Source of the DNA: DATAFF01 sp036265615
Lineage (GTDB): Bacteria; Pseudomonadota; Alphaproteobacteria; Rhizobiales; Aestuariivirgaceae
Assembly: GCA_036265615.1 (NCBI GenBank)
Contig: DATAOT010000038.1
Span: 32,431-96,430 of the forward strand
Length of the DNA stretch: 64,000 nucleotides
Reading direction: 5' to 3'
A model generated the notes under the pieces. It was given only the letters and a program-made list of their open reading frames with translations, ran no database searches and was not told the origin of the DNA. Below, one piece after another: positions 50,427 through 59,307 of the stretch; the stretch's first letter is position 1, and each line of letters starts with the position of its first letter. Made by a program: the position numbers and the translations under genes.

Positions 50427-52307
50427 TCAACTTGATGCAATGCCGCTGATGGTCTGCAGCAGCGAGCTGCCCTGCTCCTGTTCCTCGGCTTCCTCCTTGT
50501 GCTCCTTGGTCGGGACGCCCAGCCATTCGGCGGCCTGGGTGAGCGCCTCCTCCAAGGTGAAGGCGACCCTGTCCACCAGCATCTTTTCGGCCAGATCGCG
50601 GGCCGGCGGTCCGGCAGGGGGGTTGAGATAGCAGAGGAGGGTCTTCGCCTGCGGGGCCTGGCGCTTGAGGCGTCGGGCAAGGAAGCGGACAAAGGCCTGG
50701 GGATGAGAGTCGAGATAGCATAGACAGATGACCCCGGCCTTCGTGAGATCGATCATCACGCCCGGATCGCGCGACAGGCGCACCGGGGCGGTGGCGCGGC
50801 CGGCGATGCCCTTGGCACGCATGGCGGCAACCGCGGCCTCGGCTGCCGCGTGGTCAAGCTCAGTGCGCCCGCCGATGCAGATGACGGGCGCGTCCGGCCC
50901 GGTCGGGGCGAGATTTTCCAATTCGTCCTCGAGCTCCTGGATCACGAAAATGGCATCGTCGGCGAGCTTGGCGCGCGCTTCAGGACTGGTGGTGGCGCGC
51001 TGCCGGTCGTTCTCGGCCAGGCGCAGCATCGGAATGACCACCTGATCGAGGAACGTCATCGGCGAGGTCTCGGCGATCTCGGTCTCGGCCACGGCGATCG
51101 CCTCTTCGACATTGCCGGCCAGGAGCCGCTGATAGAACCGTTCCTCGGGCGCCAGCACCGGGTCGGAGCCGAGAAGAACGCCGAGAAACTCCAGCTGCGG
51201 CATGTAACGGCCGATCACCACCAGGCAAACGGTGAGGGGGGTAGCGAGAAACAGCCCGACCGGACCCCAGAGGGTGGTCCAGAACACCGCCGCGAGAATG
51301 ATGGCGAGCGAGGAGAGCCCGGTGCTCGAACCGTAGAGCCAAGGCTCGACCGCGTTGTTGATGATGAGCTCGATGACGACGAACAGCGCAATGACCCACA
51401 GCAGCATGGTCCAGCCGGGATCGATGGCGAAGGCCAGGACCGCCGGGAAGAGCGTTGCGAGAAACGGCCCGAGATAGGGAATGAAGCGGAGGACGGTGGC
51501 GAGCAGACCCCAGAGCAGGGCATTAGGAACGCCGATCAGATAGAGGCCGATGCCAACCGGGATACCGTAGCAAATGTTCACCACGAGCTGCATGAGAAGA
51601 TAGCGGCTGACCCGCTCGGCGGCATCGTCGAGCGCGCGGGTGCTCTTCTGCAGGTCACCATGGCCGACGAGCCGAATGAAGCGGTCGCGCAGATCGGTGC
51701 GCTCGATCAGGACGAAGATGACGAAGACGATCACCATGCCGGCGGTGGCGAGCGGAGCGATCAACGGTCCGACAATGGTGGTAAGGACTTCGAGCGGGCG
51801 CATTTCGGGTCGCTCGATGACAACCGGTACCGGACGGCGCGGCTCGCGCTGTCCTGACGCGGTCGGCTGCTGCGTCGTCGGTGGCTGGTCGTTGGTGAGT
51901 TCGCGCGACAAATCCTCGACCGTGTGGGTGACCTGCTCGAGCGCGCCCTCGCCCAGACCCAGGGACCGCAGCGAGCGGAGTTTTGTCGATATCGTCTGCT
52001 TATAGCTGGGAACGCTCGATGCGAGCTCGACCAGCTGACCGCCGACCAGCAGCGAGACGCCGCCGATGACGAGCACTGCGAGCGATACGGCGAGCAGCAC
52101 GGCCGCAATCCGCGGGACCTTGAAGCTGCGCAGGCCGTCGACCAGCGGGGCCAAGGCAAAGGCCAGGAGGATGGCGAGCGCGAAGGGCACGAAGATATCG
52201 CGACCGAAATAGAGGGCGGCAAGCGCGAGGAAGATCCCGCCGGCGGTGAACACCGGCGATTGGGCAGGCACCACCGGCTCGCCGTTCTGCAGCTGCTCTT
52301 CTGCCAT
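50427..52307 (-). CDS. AI-2E family permease with large cytosolic tail
   Basis: A PerM/AI-2E (UPF0118) membrane protein of 626 residues. Residues 1-380 carry the usual helices and motifs (FVPFALAILLAFALAPLVD, GVPNALLWGLLATVLRFIPYLGP, IELIINNAVEPWLYG, WGPVGLFLATPLTVCLVV). A further 245 residues then form a soluble tail. This starts with a helical bundle (MTFLDQVVIPMLRLAENDRQ) and continues with a Rossmann-like alpha/beta segment (APVICIGGRTELDHAAAEAA, GVICLCYLDSHPQAFVRFL). The order resembles a B12-binding-type module, without its DxHxxG histidine. The transported solute is unknown; the AI-2 role is not general for the family. Confidence 0.88.
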   Translation of the reverse strand: MAEEQLQNGEPVVPAQSPVFTAGGIFLALAALYFGRDIFVPFALAILLAFALAPLVDGLRSFKVPRIAAVLLAVSLAVLVIGGVSLLVGGQLVELASSVPSYKQTISTKLRSLRSLGLGEGALEQVTHTVEDLSRELTNDQPPTTQQPTASGQREPRRPVPVVIERPEMRPLEVLTTIVGPLIAPLATAGMVIVFVIFVLIERTDLRDRFIRLVGHGDLQKSTRALDDAAERVSRYLLMQLVVNICYGIPVGIGLYLIGVPNALLWGLLATVLRFIPYLGPFLATLFPAVLAFAIDPGWTMLLWVIALFVVIELIINNAVEPWLYGSSTGLSSLAIILAAVFWTTLWGPVGLFLATPLTVCLVVIGRYMPQLEFLGVLLGSDPVLAPEERFYQRLLAGNVEEAIAVAETEIAETSPMTFLDQVVIPMLRLAENDRQRATTSPEARAKLADDAIFVIQELEDELENLAPTGPDAPVICIGGRTELDHAAAEAAVAAMRAKGIAGRATAPVRLSRDPGVMIDLTKAGVICLCYLDSHPQAFVRFLARRLKRQAPQAKTLLCYLNPPAGPPARDLAEKMLVDRVAFTLEEALTQAAEWLGVPTKEHKEEAEEQEQGSSLLQTISGIASS

Positions 52308-52342
52308 CGGACTCCTCGCAAGCGCCTATCATCGGCGAGGGT

Positions 52343-52618
52343 TTATCGACCTCCGACCAACCGGCGGCTCGGTCCGGTAAACTCCAGACCAAGCGCGGTG
52401 CCGCGTTGCCAACGACGCCGGGCGGGGATGATCATATCCTCTCGGACGATCAGCAATTCAAAGTGTTCAGAAATGTTTATGGCCGACACGAGTTGCACCC
52501 GGGCGCCAGTCAGGCTCATATCGCGAATGGTGCAATCCAGGGTTGTTCTCCCTTGCGGGTCGATGATTCGACCTTCCTTCAGGGTCCGGAACCGCTTGTA
52601 TTCCCGGTAGTCTTCCAT
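52343..52618 (-). CDS. PilZ domain protein (c-di-GMP receptor)
   Basis: A 91-residue single PilZ domain. The arginine-rich c-di-GMP motif appears as EYKRFRTLKEGRI and the second motif as RDMSLTGARVQL (DxSxxG). It ends in an RRRWQRGTALGLEF strand. It would respond to cyclic di-GMP in the cytosol and regulate a partner. No cyclase or phosphodiesterase is in this window. Confidence 0.87.
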   Translation of the reverse strand: MEDYREYKRFRTLKEGRIIDPQGRTTLDCTIRDMSLTGARVQLVSAINISEHFELLIVREDMIIPARRRWQRGTALGLEFTGPSRRLVGGR

Positions 52619-52695
52619 GCCCGCCGTTCCTGCCGGTCGCGTTCAATCAAAGCTGAGCTTAAGGCAGCTTGCGTTTCAGCGTCGTTTACTCGGCA

Positions 52696-53403
52696 ATGAC
52701 TGTCGGCAATTTTTTGCCATGGAACATACGTCTGCCGGCGGCATTGCTGGCGGCAGCGACGAGGAGGGCGGTGTTGTACGATCTCGGAACGGAAATCAGA
52801 CGCTGGAGCGAGTTTCTGGCGATCAAGCTCAAGGGCTATCAGCCGGAGCGTCACACGCCGGAGGACTGGAGCCGCCAGTATCAGGATGGTGCCTGGGCCT
52901 ATCTCGCAGACTTGTCGGAGCGGGCGCGCTACAGCGTCATCGCCGGTTATATGGCCGAGATCGAACCCGACCGCATTCTCGATGTCGGCTGCGGCGAGGG
53001 GCTGCTGGCGCGGGGCATCCAACACCTGTCGTTCCGATCCTATGTCGGAATCGATTTCTCGCCGGCAGCGGTCGCGGCGGCGCGCGCGAGGCTTGGGGAA
53101 GACAAGCGTCTCGATTTCGCAGTTGCCGATGCGGAAAGTTACCGGCCCGAGGCGGAATTCGATGCGATCATCTTCAGCGAGTGCCTGAATTACCTGAGCG
53201 ATCCCCTCGGCGTGGTCCAGCACTACTGCAAGTCGATTGCTGCCAATGGCTCGCTGATCGTTTCGCTGTTTCAGTCCCCGCGGGCCGACAAAGCTTGGTC
53301 GATGCTCGAAGCGATCGCCACGGTCAGGGACTCCGTAAACATCTCCCATCACAGCGGCAAGCGGTGGAAGATCAAGCTGCTGACGCCACTTGAGCGTTGG
53401 TAG
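52696..53403 (+). CDS. Class I SAM-dependent methyltransferase
   Basis: A 235-residue cytosolic methyltransferase. The SAM-binding motif I is RILDVGCGEGLLARGI, motif II is VGIDFSPAAVAAAR, and motif IV is DAIIFSECLNYLSDP. The substrate is unknown; the N-terminal PEDWSRQYQDGAWAYLADL segment is typical of small-molecule methylases. ATG 52696 is preferred because the longer frame opens at TTG. It is divergent from the PilZ gene and upstream of a sensor kinase gene. Confidence 0.83.
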   Translation: MTVGNFLPWNIRLPAALLAAATRRAVLYDLGTEIRRWSEFLAIKLKGYQPERHTPEDWSRQYQDGAWAYLADLSERARYSVIAGYMAEIEPDRILDVGCGEGLLARGIQHLSFRSYVGIDFSPAAVAAARARLGEDKRLDFAVADAESYRPEAEFDAIIFSECLNYLSDPLGVVQHYCKSIAANGSLIVSLFQSPRADKAWSMLEAIATVRDSVNISHHSGKRWKIKLLTPLERW

Positions 53404-53442
53404 CATTCGCAAGCAGAACATCGTACGGTTTCGCTGCGGCGG

Positions 53443-55188
53443 ATGGAGAATTCGACAGCCGGCATGGTGAAGGAATATCTGCAGGGACTGGCGCGCTCCA
53501 GGCGGAGGTCGCTGGCCCTGCTCTGCATCGGGATCCCGGCGGTCCTGTTCGGCGCCGCCGCATGGTACGACCACGAGGTTTCGCTCCGCGCGGCGCGCGA
53601 GCAGGTCTCCTCGACCGCCGATGCGCTTGCCGAGCATGCGCGGACGGTGCTGAGCTCGGCGGAGCTGGTCCTCGACCGCGTGGCCGACCGGATGGGCGGT
53701 GCGAGCTACGACTCGCTTGCCGCCTCATCGTGGCTGCATGACCATCTGTTGCGGATTGCCCGGGAGCTGCCCGAGGTCGAGTCGGTCTTCGTGGTGGATC
53801 CGAGCGGCCATATTGCCGCGAGCAGCCGCGCCTACCCGATGGAACGCTACGACGTCAGCATGCGGGACTATTTCGTGGTGGCCCGTAACGGGTCGACCTC
53901 GGTCTATGTCAGCGCGCCCTTCCGGGGCAAGCTGTCGGGGACCGTGGCCTTCACCGTCAGCAAGCCTCTCATCCGCAACGGCAAGTTCGACGGCGTCATC
54001 GCCGTCACGCTGTTTCCCGGCTACTTCCACGATTTCTATCGTTCGGTCCTGAAGCATCCGGATGCGGCCGCCGCCGCGCTTGTCCGCAGCGACGGGCACG
54101 TGCTGGTGCGCTATCCCGAGACGTCGCGGGACATCCTGCGGCTCGCGCCGGACGACCCGCTGATGCAGGTCGTGGCCGGCAACATGCAGAGCGGCACTCT
54201 GTGGGCGACGTCCTCGATCAGCGGTCGCGACGAGGTGGCGGAATACAGGCGGGTCGAGCACCAGCCGCTCTATGCCGTCTTCGCGCTCGACAGGCAGGCC
54301 TATCTCAGGCCTTGGTACTGGCGGGTTGCCGCATGGGCGGCGTTCGCCACCTTGGCCGGGGCGGCCATGTTCCTTGCAATGGACCAGGTCACGCGCCGCC
54401 TCGAGCGGGAAAAGGAACAGCTCAGGCTTCTGCTGGCGGAGGGCGAGCGCCGGCGTGAAGCGGAGTCGCGGCTTCTCCAGTCGCAGAAATTCGAGGCGCT
54501 GGGCCAGGTGACCGGCGGCGTGGCGCATGATTTCAACAATCTCCTCGGTGCCATCATGGGTGCGCTCACGATGCTGCGCAGACGGGCGAGCGATCCGAAG
54601 GAAATCGAGCTGCTGACGCTTGCCGAGGAGGCGGCCGACAAGGGTGCCAAGATCACGCAGCAGATGCTCGCCTTTGCGCGCCGCCAGTCGATCGAGGCGG
54701 AAATCGTCGACATCAACGAGGCGGTGAAGGGCATGAGCGAGCTGTTGCGCCATACTGTGGGCTCAGGCGTGACCATCCATTACGAGCTCGCACAGGACGT
54801 GCCGCCCGCCAGGATCGATCCCGTCGGCTTCGAGATGGCCATCCTGAACCTGGCAGCGAACGCTCGCGATGCCATGCCGCAGGGCGGGACCCTGATCATT
54901 TTCACCGCCAGATGTGCGGGCGAAGCGGACGGTGCAGGGGATGCGATCGCGGTCGCGGTGAGCGACGATGGCACCGGCATGTCGGAGGAGGTGCGGCAAA
55001 GGGCGCTCGAGCCGTTCTTCACCACCAAGGGACCCGGTCGCGGAACCGGACTGGGGCTTGCAAGCGTTTACGGCTTTGCGACCCAGGCCGGCGGCACGGT
55101 CAGCATCCAGAGCAGCGTCGGCAGGGGAACGACGGTGCGGATCATCCTGCCGAGCGCGAGCCAGAGCGCCGGCATTGCAGCACAATGA
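53443..55188 (+). CDS. Membrane sensor histidine kinase with Cache domain
   Basis: A 581-residue kinase. Two membrane helices (around residues 23-40 and 290-310) bracket a periplasmic Cache/PAS-like sensor (VFVVDPSGHIAASSR, YDVSMRDYFVVARNG). After a coiled segment the dimerisation domain carries the phospho-accepting His362 in GGVAHDFNNLLGAIMG. The ATPase shows the N-box LNLAANARDAMP, DDGTGM, and TGLGLASVYGF. There is no receiver domain and no adjacent response regulator gene. It is the kind of kinase that phosphorylates stand-alone receivers. Confidence 0.88.
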   Translation: MENSTAGMVKEYLQGLARSRRRSLALLCIGIPAVLFGAAAWYDHEVSLRAAREQVSSTADALAEHARTVLSSAELVLDRVADRMGGASYDSLAASSWLHDHLLRIARELPEVESVFVVDPSGHIAASSRAYPMERYDVSMRDYFVVARNGSTSVYVSAPFRGKLSGTVAFTVSKPLIRNGKFDGVIAVTLFPGYFHDFYRSVLKHPDAAAAALVRSDGHVLVRYPETSRDILRLAPDDPLMQVVAGNMQSGTLWATSSISGRDEVAEYRRVEHQPLYAVFALDRQAYLRPWYWRVAAWAAFATLAGAAMFLAMDQVTRRLEREKEQLRLLLAEGERRREAESRLLQSQKFEALGQVTGGVAHDFNNLLGAIMGALTMLRRRASDPKEIELLTLAEEAADKGAKITQQMLAFARRQSIEAEIVDINEAVKGMSELLRHTVGSGVTIHYELAQDVPPARIDPVGFEMAILNLAANARDAMPQGGTLIIFTARCAGEADGAGDAIAVAVSDDGTGMSEEVRQRALEPFFTTKGPGRGTGLGLASVYGFATQAGGTVSIQSSVGRGTTVRIILPSASQSAGIAAQ

Positions 55189-55272
55189 GTTCACCTAGTT
55201 GAATCCACATGGCGCGCTCAGGGCGTATAGTTGCGGCATCTCCATGAGAGAAAGCGGTCGACCGGACAGACC

Positions 55273-56019
55273 ATGAATTCCGACTATTTCAGCGACCCGG
55301 GCCGGCACCCGTTGATCCGGAGACTGCGGAGCATCACCGATATTCCGAAGGTGGAGCTCGACGCACTCATGGATGTGAAGATGAAGGTCGTCGAGGTCGA
55401 TGCCGACACGGACATCGTGCTCGAGGGCGAGAGGCCGACCCAATGCGTGCTGATGCTCGAGGGCTATGCCTGCCGCTACAAGCTGCTCGATTTCGGCAAG
55501 CGGCAGATCCTGGCATTCAATATCACGGGCGACATGCCAGATCTGCAGAGCTACCACCTCGAGGTCATGGACCACAGCCTGTGCACGCTCAGCCCGACGA
55601 AGCTTGCGTTCCTGTCGCACCAGACGATCGATTCGATCATCACCACCTATCCCAAGCTTGCAGCAGCGTTGTGGCGCTCGACGCTGGTCGATGCGTCGAT
55701 CTTCCGGCAGTGGATTGCCGGCGTCGGGCGGCGACTCGCCCATGAACGGATCGCCCATCTCATCTGCGAGCTGGTGGTGCGCCACCGGGCGGTTGGACTG
55801 GCACTGGATTTTCGCTTCAACTTTCCGGTCACGCAGGCCGAACTCGGGGACGCGACGGGACTTTCCGTGGTTCACGTCAATCGCGTCGTCCGTGATTTGC
55901 GGAGCATGGGTCTGATCACGCTGGCCGGAGGGTATGTCGCGGTCCGCGATTGGACGCGTCTCAAGGAACTTGCCCGTTTCGATCCCAGCTACCTCCATGT
56001 CAGGGGAGGAGAACCGTGA
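55273..56019 (+). CDS. Crp/Fnr family transcriptional regulator
   Basis: A 248-residue regulator with an N-terminal cyclic-nucleotide-binding-type barrel (DIVLEGERPTQCVLMLEGYA) and a C-terminal winged helix (TQAELGDATGLSVVHVNRVVRDLRSMG). It lacks the Fnr iron-sulfur cysteine cluster, so an oxygen-sensing role is unlikely. The start is ATG 55273; the frame extends upstream without a ribosome site. GTGA overlap with the next gene couples their translation. Its target promoter is unknown. Confidence 0.88.
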   Translation: MNSDYFSDPGRHPLIRRLRSITDIPKVELDALMDVKMKVVEVDADTDIVLEGERPTQCVLMLEGYACRYKLLDFGKRQILAFNITGDMPDLQSYHLEVMDHSLCTLSPTKLAFLSHQTIDSIITTYPKLAAALWRSTLVDASIFRQWIAGVGRRLAHERIAHLICELVVRHRAVGLALDFRFNFPVTQAELGDATGLSVVHVNRVVRDLRSMGLITLAGGYVAVRDWTRLKELARFDPSYLHVRGGEP

Positions 56020-56258
56020 CCCTACTGACTTTTCGACCTGTGAGGATTGCGACCGGCAGCGAGGATGAAGACGGCTGTCTCGTGTTCAATGAAGACCACC
56101 TGATCGCGGTGCTGGTGCGCCTATCGGATCTCCACGGCGATGCCGAGGGGAAATGGTTTCTCGAAGCTGCCTTCGGCCATCTCGATCACACCGCCCGGCC
56201 GAGCTTCGACACGCTCGACGAGGCCAAGAGCTGGATCGGGTCGCAGATCGAGGCTTAG
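56016..56258 (+). CDS. Small unknown protein coupled to the Crp regulator
   Basis: An 80-residue soluble protein starting at GTG 56016, which overlaps the TGA of the Crp/Fnr gene. Sequence such as DGCLVFNEDHLIAVLVRLSD and GKWFLEAAFGHLD shows a compact alpha/beta fold with no known motif. Genes of this size and placement are common beside Crp-family regulators in rhizobia, but no function is established. Confidence 0.7.
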   Translation: MTLLTFRPVRIATGSEDEDGCLVFNEDHLIAVLVRLSDLHGDAEGKWFLEAAFGHLDHTARPSFDTLDEAKSWIGSQIEA

Positions 56259-56289
56259 GGAATGATGCCCTGGTTTGACGTATGTCATG

Positions 56290-56396
56290 GTGTTCGTCTT
56301 CTATCCCCTCATGGCCGGCCCCCGAGCCGGCCATCCAGGGGATGGTGAAGAAAAGGACTGGATGGCCGGGTCAAGCCCGGCCATGAGGGAGGGTGG
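56290..56396. repeat. Paired-palindrome repeat, copy E (full)
   Basis: Flank GTTCGTCTTCTATCCCCTC, then hairpins 56311-56334 and 56362-56384 with the same arms as copy A. It lies between the convergent small gene and the peptide ABC operon. Confidence 0.9.
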
Positions 56397-56434
56397 GAGT
56401 GCAGCCGAAGCGAATCCGCTTTGGCGCACCAAGT

Positions 56435-57397
56435 CTAACTTGCATTCGTGACCGCGGCAGGGGTGGCGAAATGGCATTCCGCCTTGCGGTCCTGCTCGAT
56501 CACCCGCAGCACCGGCGCCGTGCGCGTGCACAGCTCCTGCGCCATCGGACAGCGCGGATGGAAGTGGCAGCCGGATGGCAGGCGCTCGGGCGAGGGCGGA
56601 TCACCGCGGAGCACGATCCTCTCTCTGGCGGTGCCGGGTATGGCGGCGATCAGTGCGCGCGTGTAGGGGTGGAGCGGACGATGGAACAGCGCGTCGGCGG
56701 GTCCGGTTTCGACAATCCTGCCAAGATACATGACCGCGACACGGTCGCTGACGTGCTCGATGACCGAGAGATCATGCGAGATGAAGATGTAGGAGAGCCG
56801 CAAGCGACTCCTAAGCTCGAGCAGCAGGTTCAGGATCTGAGCCTGGATCGAGACGTCGAGGGCGGAGACAGGCTCGTCGAGCACCAGGAGCTTCGGGTCG
56901 AGCGCCAGTGCCCGAGCGATGCCGATGCGTTGCCGCTGACCGCCGGAGAATTCGTGCGGATAGCTGTCGGCGGCACCGGGGTTCAGGCCGACGAGATCGA
57001 GAAGCTCGACGACGCGCTCGCGGCGCGCCTTGCGATCGCCGACCCGATGAATGTCGAGCGGCTCGGAAATGATCGCCGCGATCGTCATGCGCGGGTCGAG
57101 CGAGGCATAGGGGTCTTGGAACACGATCTGCATGTTGCGGCGATAGGGGCGCATGGCGGCGGCCGACAGCCGCGTCAGGTCGCCGCCCATGAAGCGCACG
57201 GTTCCGGCGGTCGGCTCGATGAGACGAAGGATGAGGCGCGCCAGCGTCGACTTGCCGCAACCGGATTCGCCGACCACGCCCAAGGTTTCGCCGGCAGCAA
57301 CCGCGAGCGTCACGTCGTCGACGGCGCGAAGCGTCGTGCCGCTGCCGCGGGCCGTGTAGTCCTTGGTGAGGCCTTCGACTTCGAGCAGCGTGCTCAC
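56435..57397 (-). CDS. Peptide/oligopeptide ABC transporter ATPase (DppF-like)
   Basis: Second ATPase of the dpp/opp-type importer, 320 residues. Walker A is GESGCGKSTLARLIL, the signature is EFSGGQRQRIGIARAL, Walker B is LLVLDEPVSALDVS and the switch is ISHDLSV. The C-terminal Oligo_HPY domain has Cys-containing GCHFHPRCPMAQELC. Start GTG 57397 overlaps the upstream ATPase gene (GTGA). Last gene of the operon. Confidence 0.93.
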   Translation of the reverse strand: MSTLLEVEGLTKDYTARGSGTTLRAVDDVTLAVAAGETLGVVGESGCGKSTLARLILRLIEPTAGTVRFMGGDLTRLSAAAMRPYRRNMQIVFQDPYASLDPRMTIAAIISEPLDIHRVGDRKARRERVVELLDLVGLNPGAADSYPHEFSGGQRQRIGIARALALDPKLLVLDEPVSALDVSIQAQILNLLLELRSRLRLSYIFISHDLSVIEHVSDRVAVMYLGRIVETGPADALFHRPLHPYTRALIAAIPGTARERIVLRGDPPSPERLPSGCHFHPRCPMAQELCTRTAPVLRVIEQDRKAECHFATPAAVTNAS

Positions 57398-58365
57398 GCG
57401 ACGGGATTCCAGCAGGCGGCGGCGCTGCCCTCCGGAAAGGGGCTGAGCGGCGGGGTGAGCGTGGCGCAGCGGTCGAGGTGGCGCGGACAGCGCCGGAAGA
57501 AGCTGCAGCCGGTTCCGCGCTCGGCCGGGGAGGGGACCAGGCCCGGAATGGCGGCAAGCGGCATGCCGCGGCGGGCGTGGCGGGGCGAGGCGGCGAGCAG
57601 GCCTGTCGTGTAGGGATGGCGGGGGTGGCGCAGCACTTTCGCGACCGGCCCCTGTTCGGCAACCCGGCCGGCATAGATGACCACGACCTCGTCGCACAGC
57701 TCGGCAATGACGCCGAGGTCATGGGTGATCAGCAAGATCGACAAGCCGAGATCGTCGCGAAGCGATCGCAAAAGCGCGAGAATCTGGGCCTGAATGGTCA
57801 CGTCGAGTGCGGTCGTGGGTTCATCGGCGATGAGCAGCTTGGGGCCGCAAATCAGGGCCATGGCGATCATGACCCGCTGGCGCAACCCGCCGGACAGCTC
57901 GTGCGGGTACTGTCCGGAGCGAAGCTCGGGGCTGCCGATCCCGACCTTGCGGAGCATGGCGATGACTTCCGGCTCGGCGGCCCGGCGCGACATGCCGCGA
58001 TGCAGGAGCAGCATCTCGGCGATCTGATCGCCGACCCGCATTGTCGGATTGAGCGAGGTCATCGGCTCCTGGAAGATCATGCCGATGCGATCGCCACGGA
58101 TGCGCTGCATCTCCGGCTCGCTCGCCGCCGTCAGGTTAAGGCCATCGAAATCGATCGTGCCGCCGGTGATGGTGACGGTTGGCGGAAGGAGCCGCATGAC
58201 CGCATGCGCCGTCATGGTCTTGCCGCTGCCCGATTCACCGACCAGCCCCACGGTCCTGCCGCGCGGGACCGCAAAACCGATGCCGTCGACGACAGGGACC
58301 CGTGTTCCCCCTGCTCTGAACGCCACAGTCAGATTTTCAACGCGCAGCAGGGGACCGGCGTTCAT
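57394..58365 (-). CDS. Peptide/oligopeptide ABC transporter ATPase (DppD-like)
   Basis: First ATPase of the importer, 323 residues. Walker A is GESGSGKTMTAHAVMRL, the signature is ELSGGLRQRVMIAMAL, Walker B is LLIADEPTTALDVT and the switch is LITHDLGV. The C-terminal cysteine cluster reads GCSFFRRCPRHLDRC. ATG 58365 overlaps the acetamidase stop (ATGA); the longer frame has no conserved sequence. Confidence 0.93.
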   Translation of the reverse strand: MNAGPLLRVENLTVAFRAGGTRVPVVDGIGFAVPRGRTVGLVGESGSGKTMTAHAVMRLLPPTVTITGGTIDFDGLNLTAASEPEMQRIRGDRIGMIFQEPMTSLNPTMRVGDQIAEMLLLHRGMSRRAAEPEVIAMLRKVGIGSPELRSGQYPHELSGGLRQRVMIAMALICGPKLLIADEPTTALDVTIQAQILALLRSLRDDLGLSILLITHDLGVIAELCDEVVVIYAGRVAEQGPVAKVLRHPRHPYTTGLLAASPRHARRGMPLAAIPGLVPSPAERGTGCSFFRRCPRHLDRCATLTPPLSPFPEGSAAACWNPVA

Positions 58366-59297
58366 TCCAAGACAATGCGCGGGAAATAGAACGACACCAC
58401 CCAGTTCGGCAGGTCGACGATCTCGCTGATCCTGAGGTCGGCGCAGACGCTGCACAGCATATAGGCATCGACAGGGCGCATGTGATAGCGCGCCGAGAGA
58501 AGGTCGATCATTCCCATCACGGCCGAGCGGGCCGCAGTCATCAGATCCGGGCCGATGCCGGTGGTTGCCTCATAGCCCTTGGCGTCCATATGGCGGGCGA
58601 CCGGTCCCTGTGTGGTGAAGCGCGGGAAGGGCAAGTTCACGGCCTTCTCGAGCTCGAAGCGGGCCGCGAGCGAGCAGGGGCTCTCGATGGCGGTGCCGCA
58701 GACCTCGCCATCCCCTTGCGTCGCGTGGGTATCGCCGACGCTGAAGAGGCCGCCCTTCACCTCGACCGGTAGGTAGAGCACCGTGCCGGCGGCGAGGTCG
58801 CGAATGTCCATGTTGCCGCCCATCCGCCGCGGCGGCACAACCGAATGCTGGCCGGGCTCCGCCGGAGCAAGACCGATGGTGCCGCAGAAGGGTTTGAGCG
58901 GGACCTTGCCGCTAGGGCCATAGAGGGCCGGCGTCAGCGTCCTTGGATCGTATTTCCAGATATGGAGCGCCGGCTCGGTGAACTGGTCGGCGAGGAGCCC
59001 GAAGCCCGGGATGTTGGCGGTCCAGCCCCAGCCGGAGGGCGCGAAGGACAGCAGCGTCACCTTGATCACGTCGCCGGGCTCGGCGCCATCGACATGGATG
59101 GGCCCGGCGACCGGATTGACCCTGCCGAAATCGAGCCTGGCGATGTCGGCAACGGTCGAGTCCGGGCTGAGCTGACCGCCCGAGGAGTCCACGGGGTGAA
59201 ACTCGACGCTCTCGCCCGGCGCGATGCGGGCGGCGGGCGGATTGTCGCGATTCCAGCCGAAATGGCTTTGATGCTGGTGGATGGTGTGGTTGTGCAT
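58362..59297 (-). CDS. Acetamidase/formamidase family amidohydrolase
   Basis: A 311-residue FmdA/AmdA-type enzyme that hydrolyses short amides to ammonia and acid. Visible features are HFGWNRDNPPAARIAPGESV, FHPVDSSGGQLSPDS, GPIHVDGAEPGDVIKV, RMGGNMDIRDLAAGTVLYLP and VGDTHATQGDGEVCGTAIE, with histidines of the likely metal site. ATG 59297 is chosen because the longer start would overlap the binding-protein gene. It sits inside the transport operon, between binding protein and ATPase genes, so the imported compound is probably its substrate. Confidence 0.9.
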   Translation of the reverse strand: MHNHTIHQHQSHFGWNRDNPPAARIAPGESVEFHPVDSSGGQLSPDSTVADIARLDFGRVNPVAGPIHVDGAEPGDVIKVTLLSFAPSGWGWTANIPGFGLLADQFTEPALHIWKYDPRTLTPALYGPSGKVPLKPFCGTIGLAPAEPGQHSVVPPRRMGGNMDIRDLAAGTVLYLPVEVKGGLFSVGDTHATQGDGEVCGTAIESPCSLAARFELEKAVNLPFPRFTTQGPVARHMDAKGYEATTGIGPDLMTAARSAVMGMIDLLSARYHMRPVDAYMLCSVCADLRISEIVDLPNWVVSFYFPRIVLE

Positions 59298-59307
59298 TGT
59301 CGTCGAG

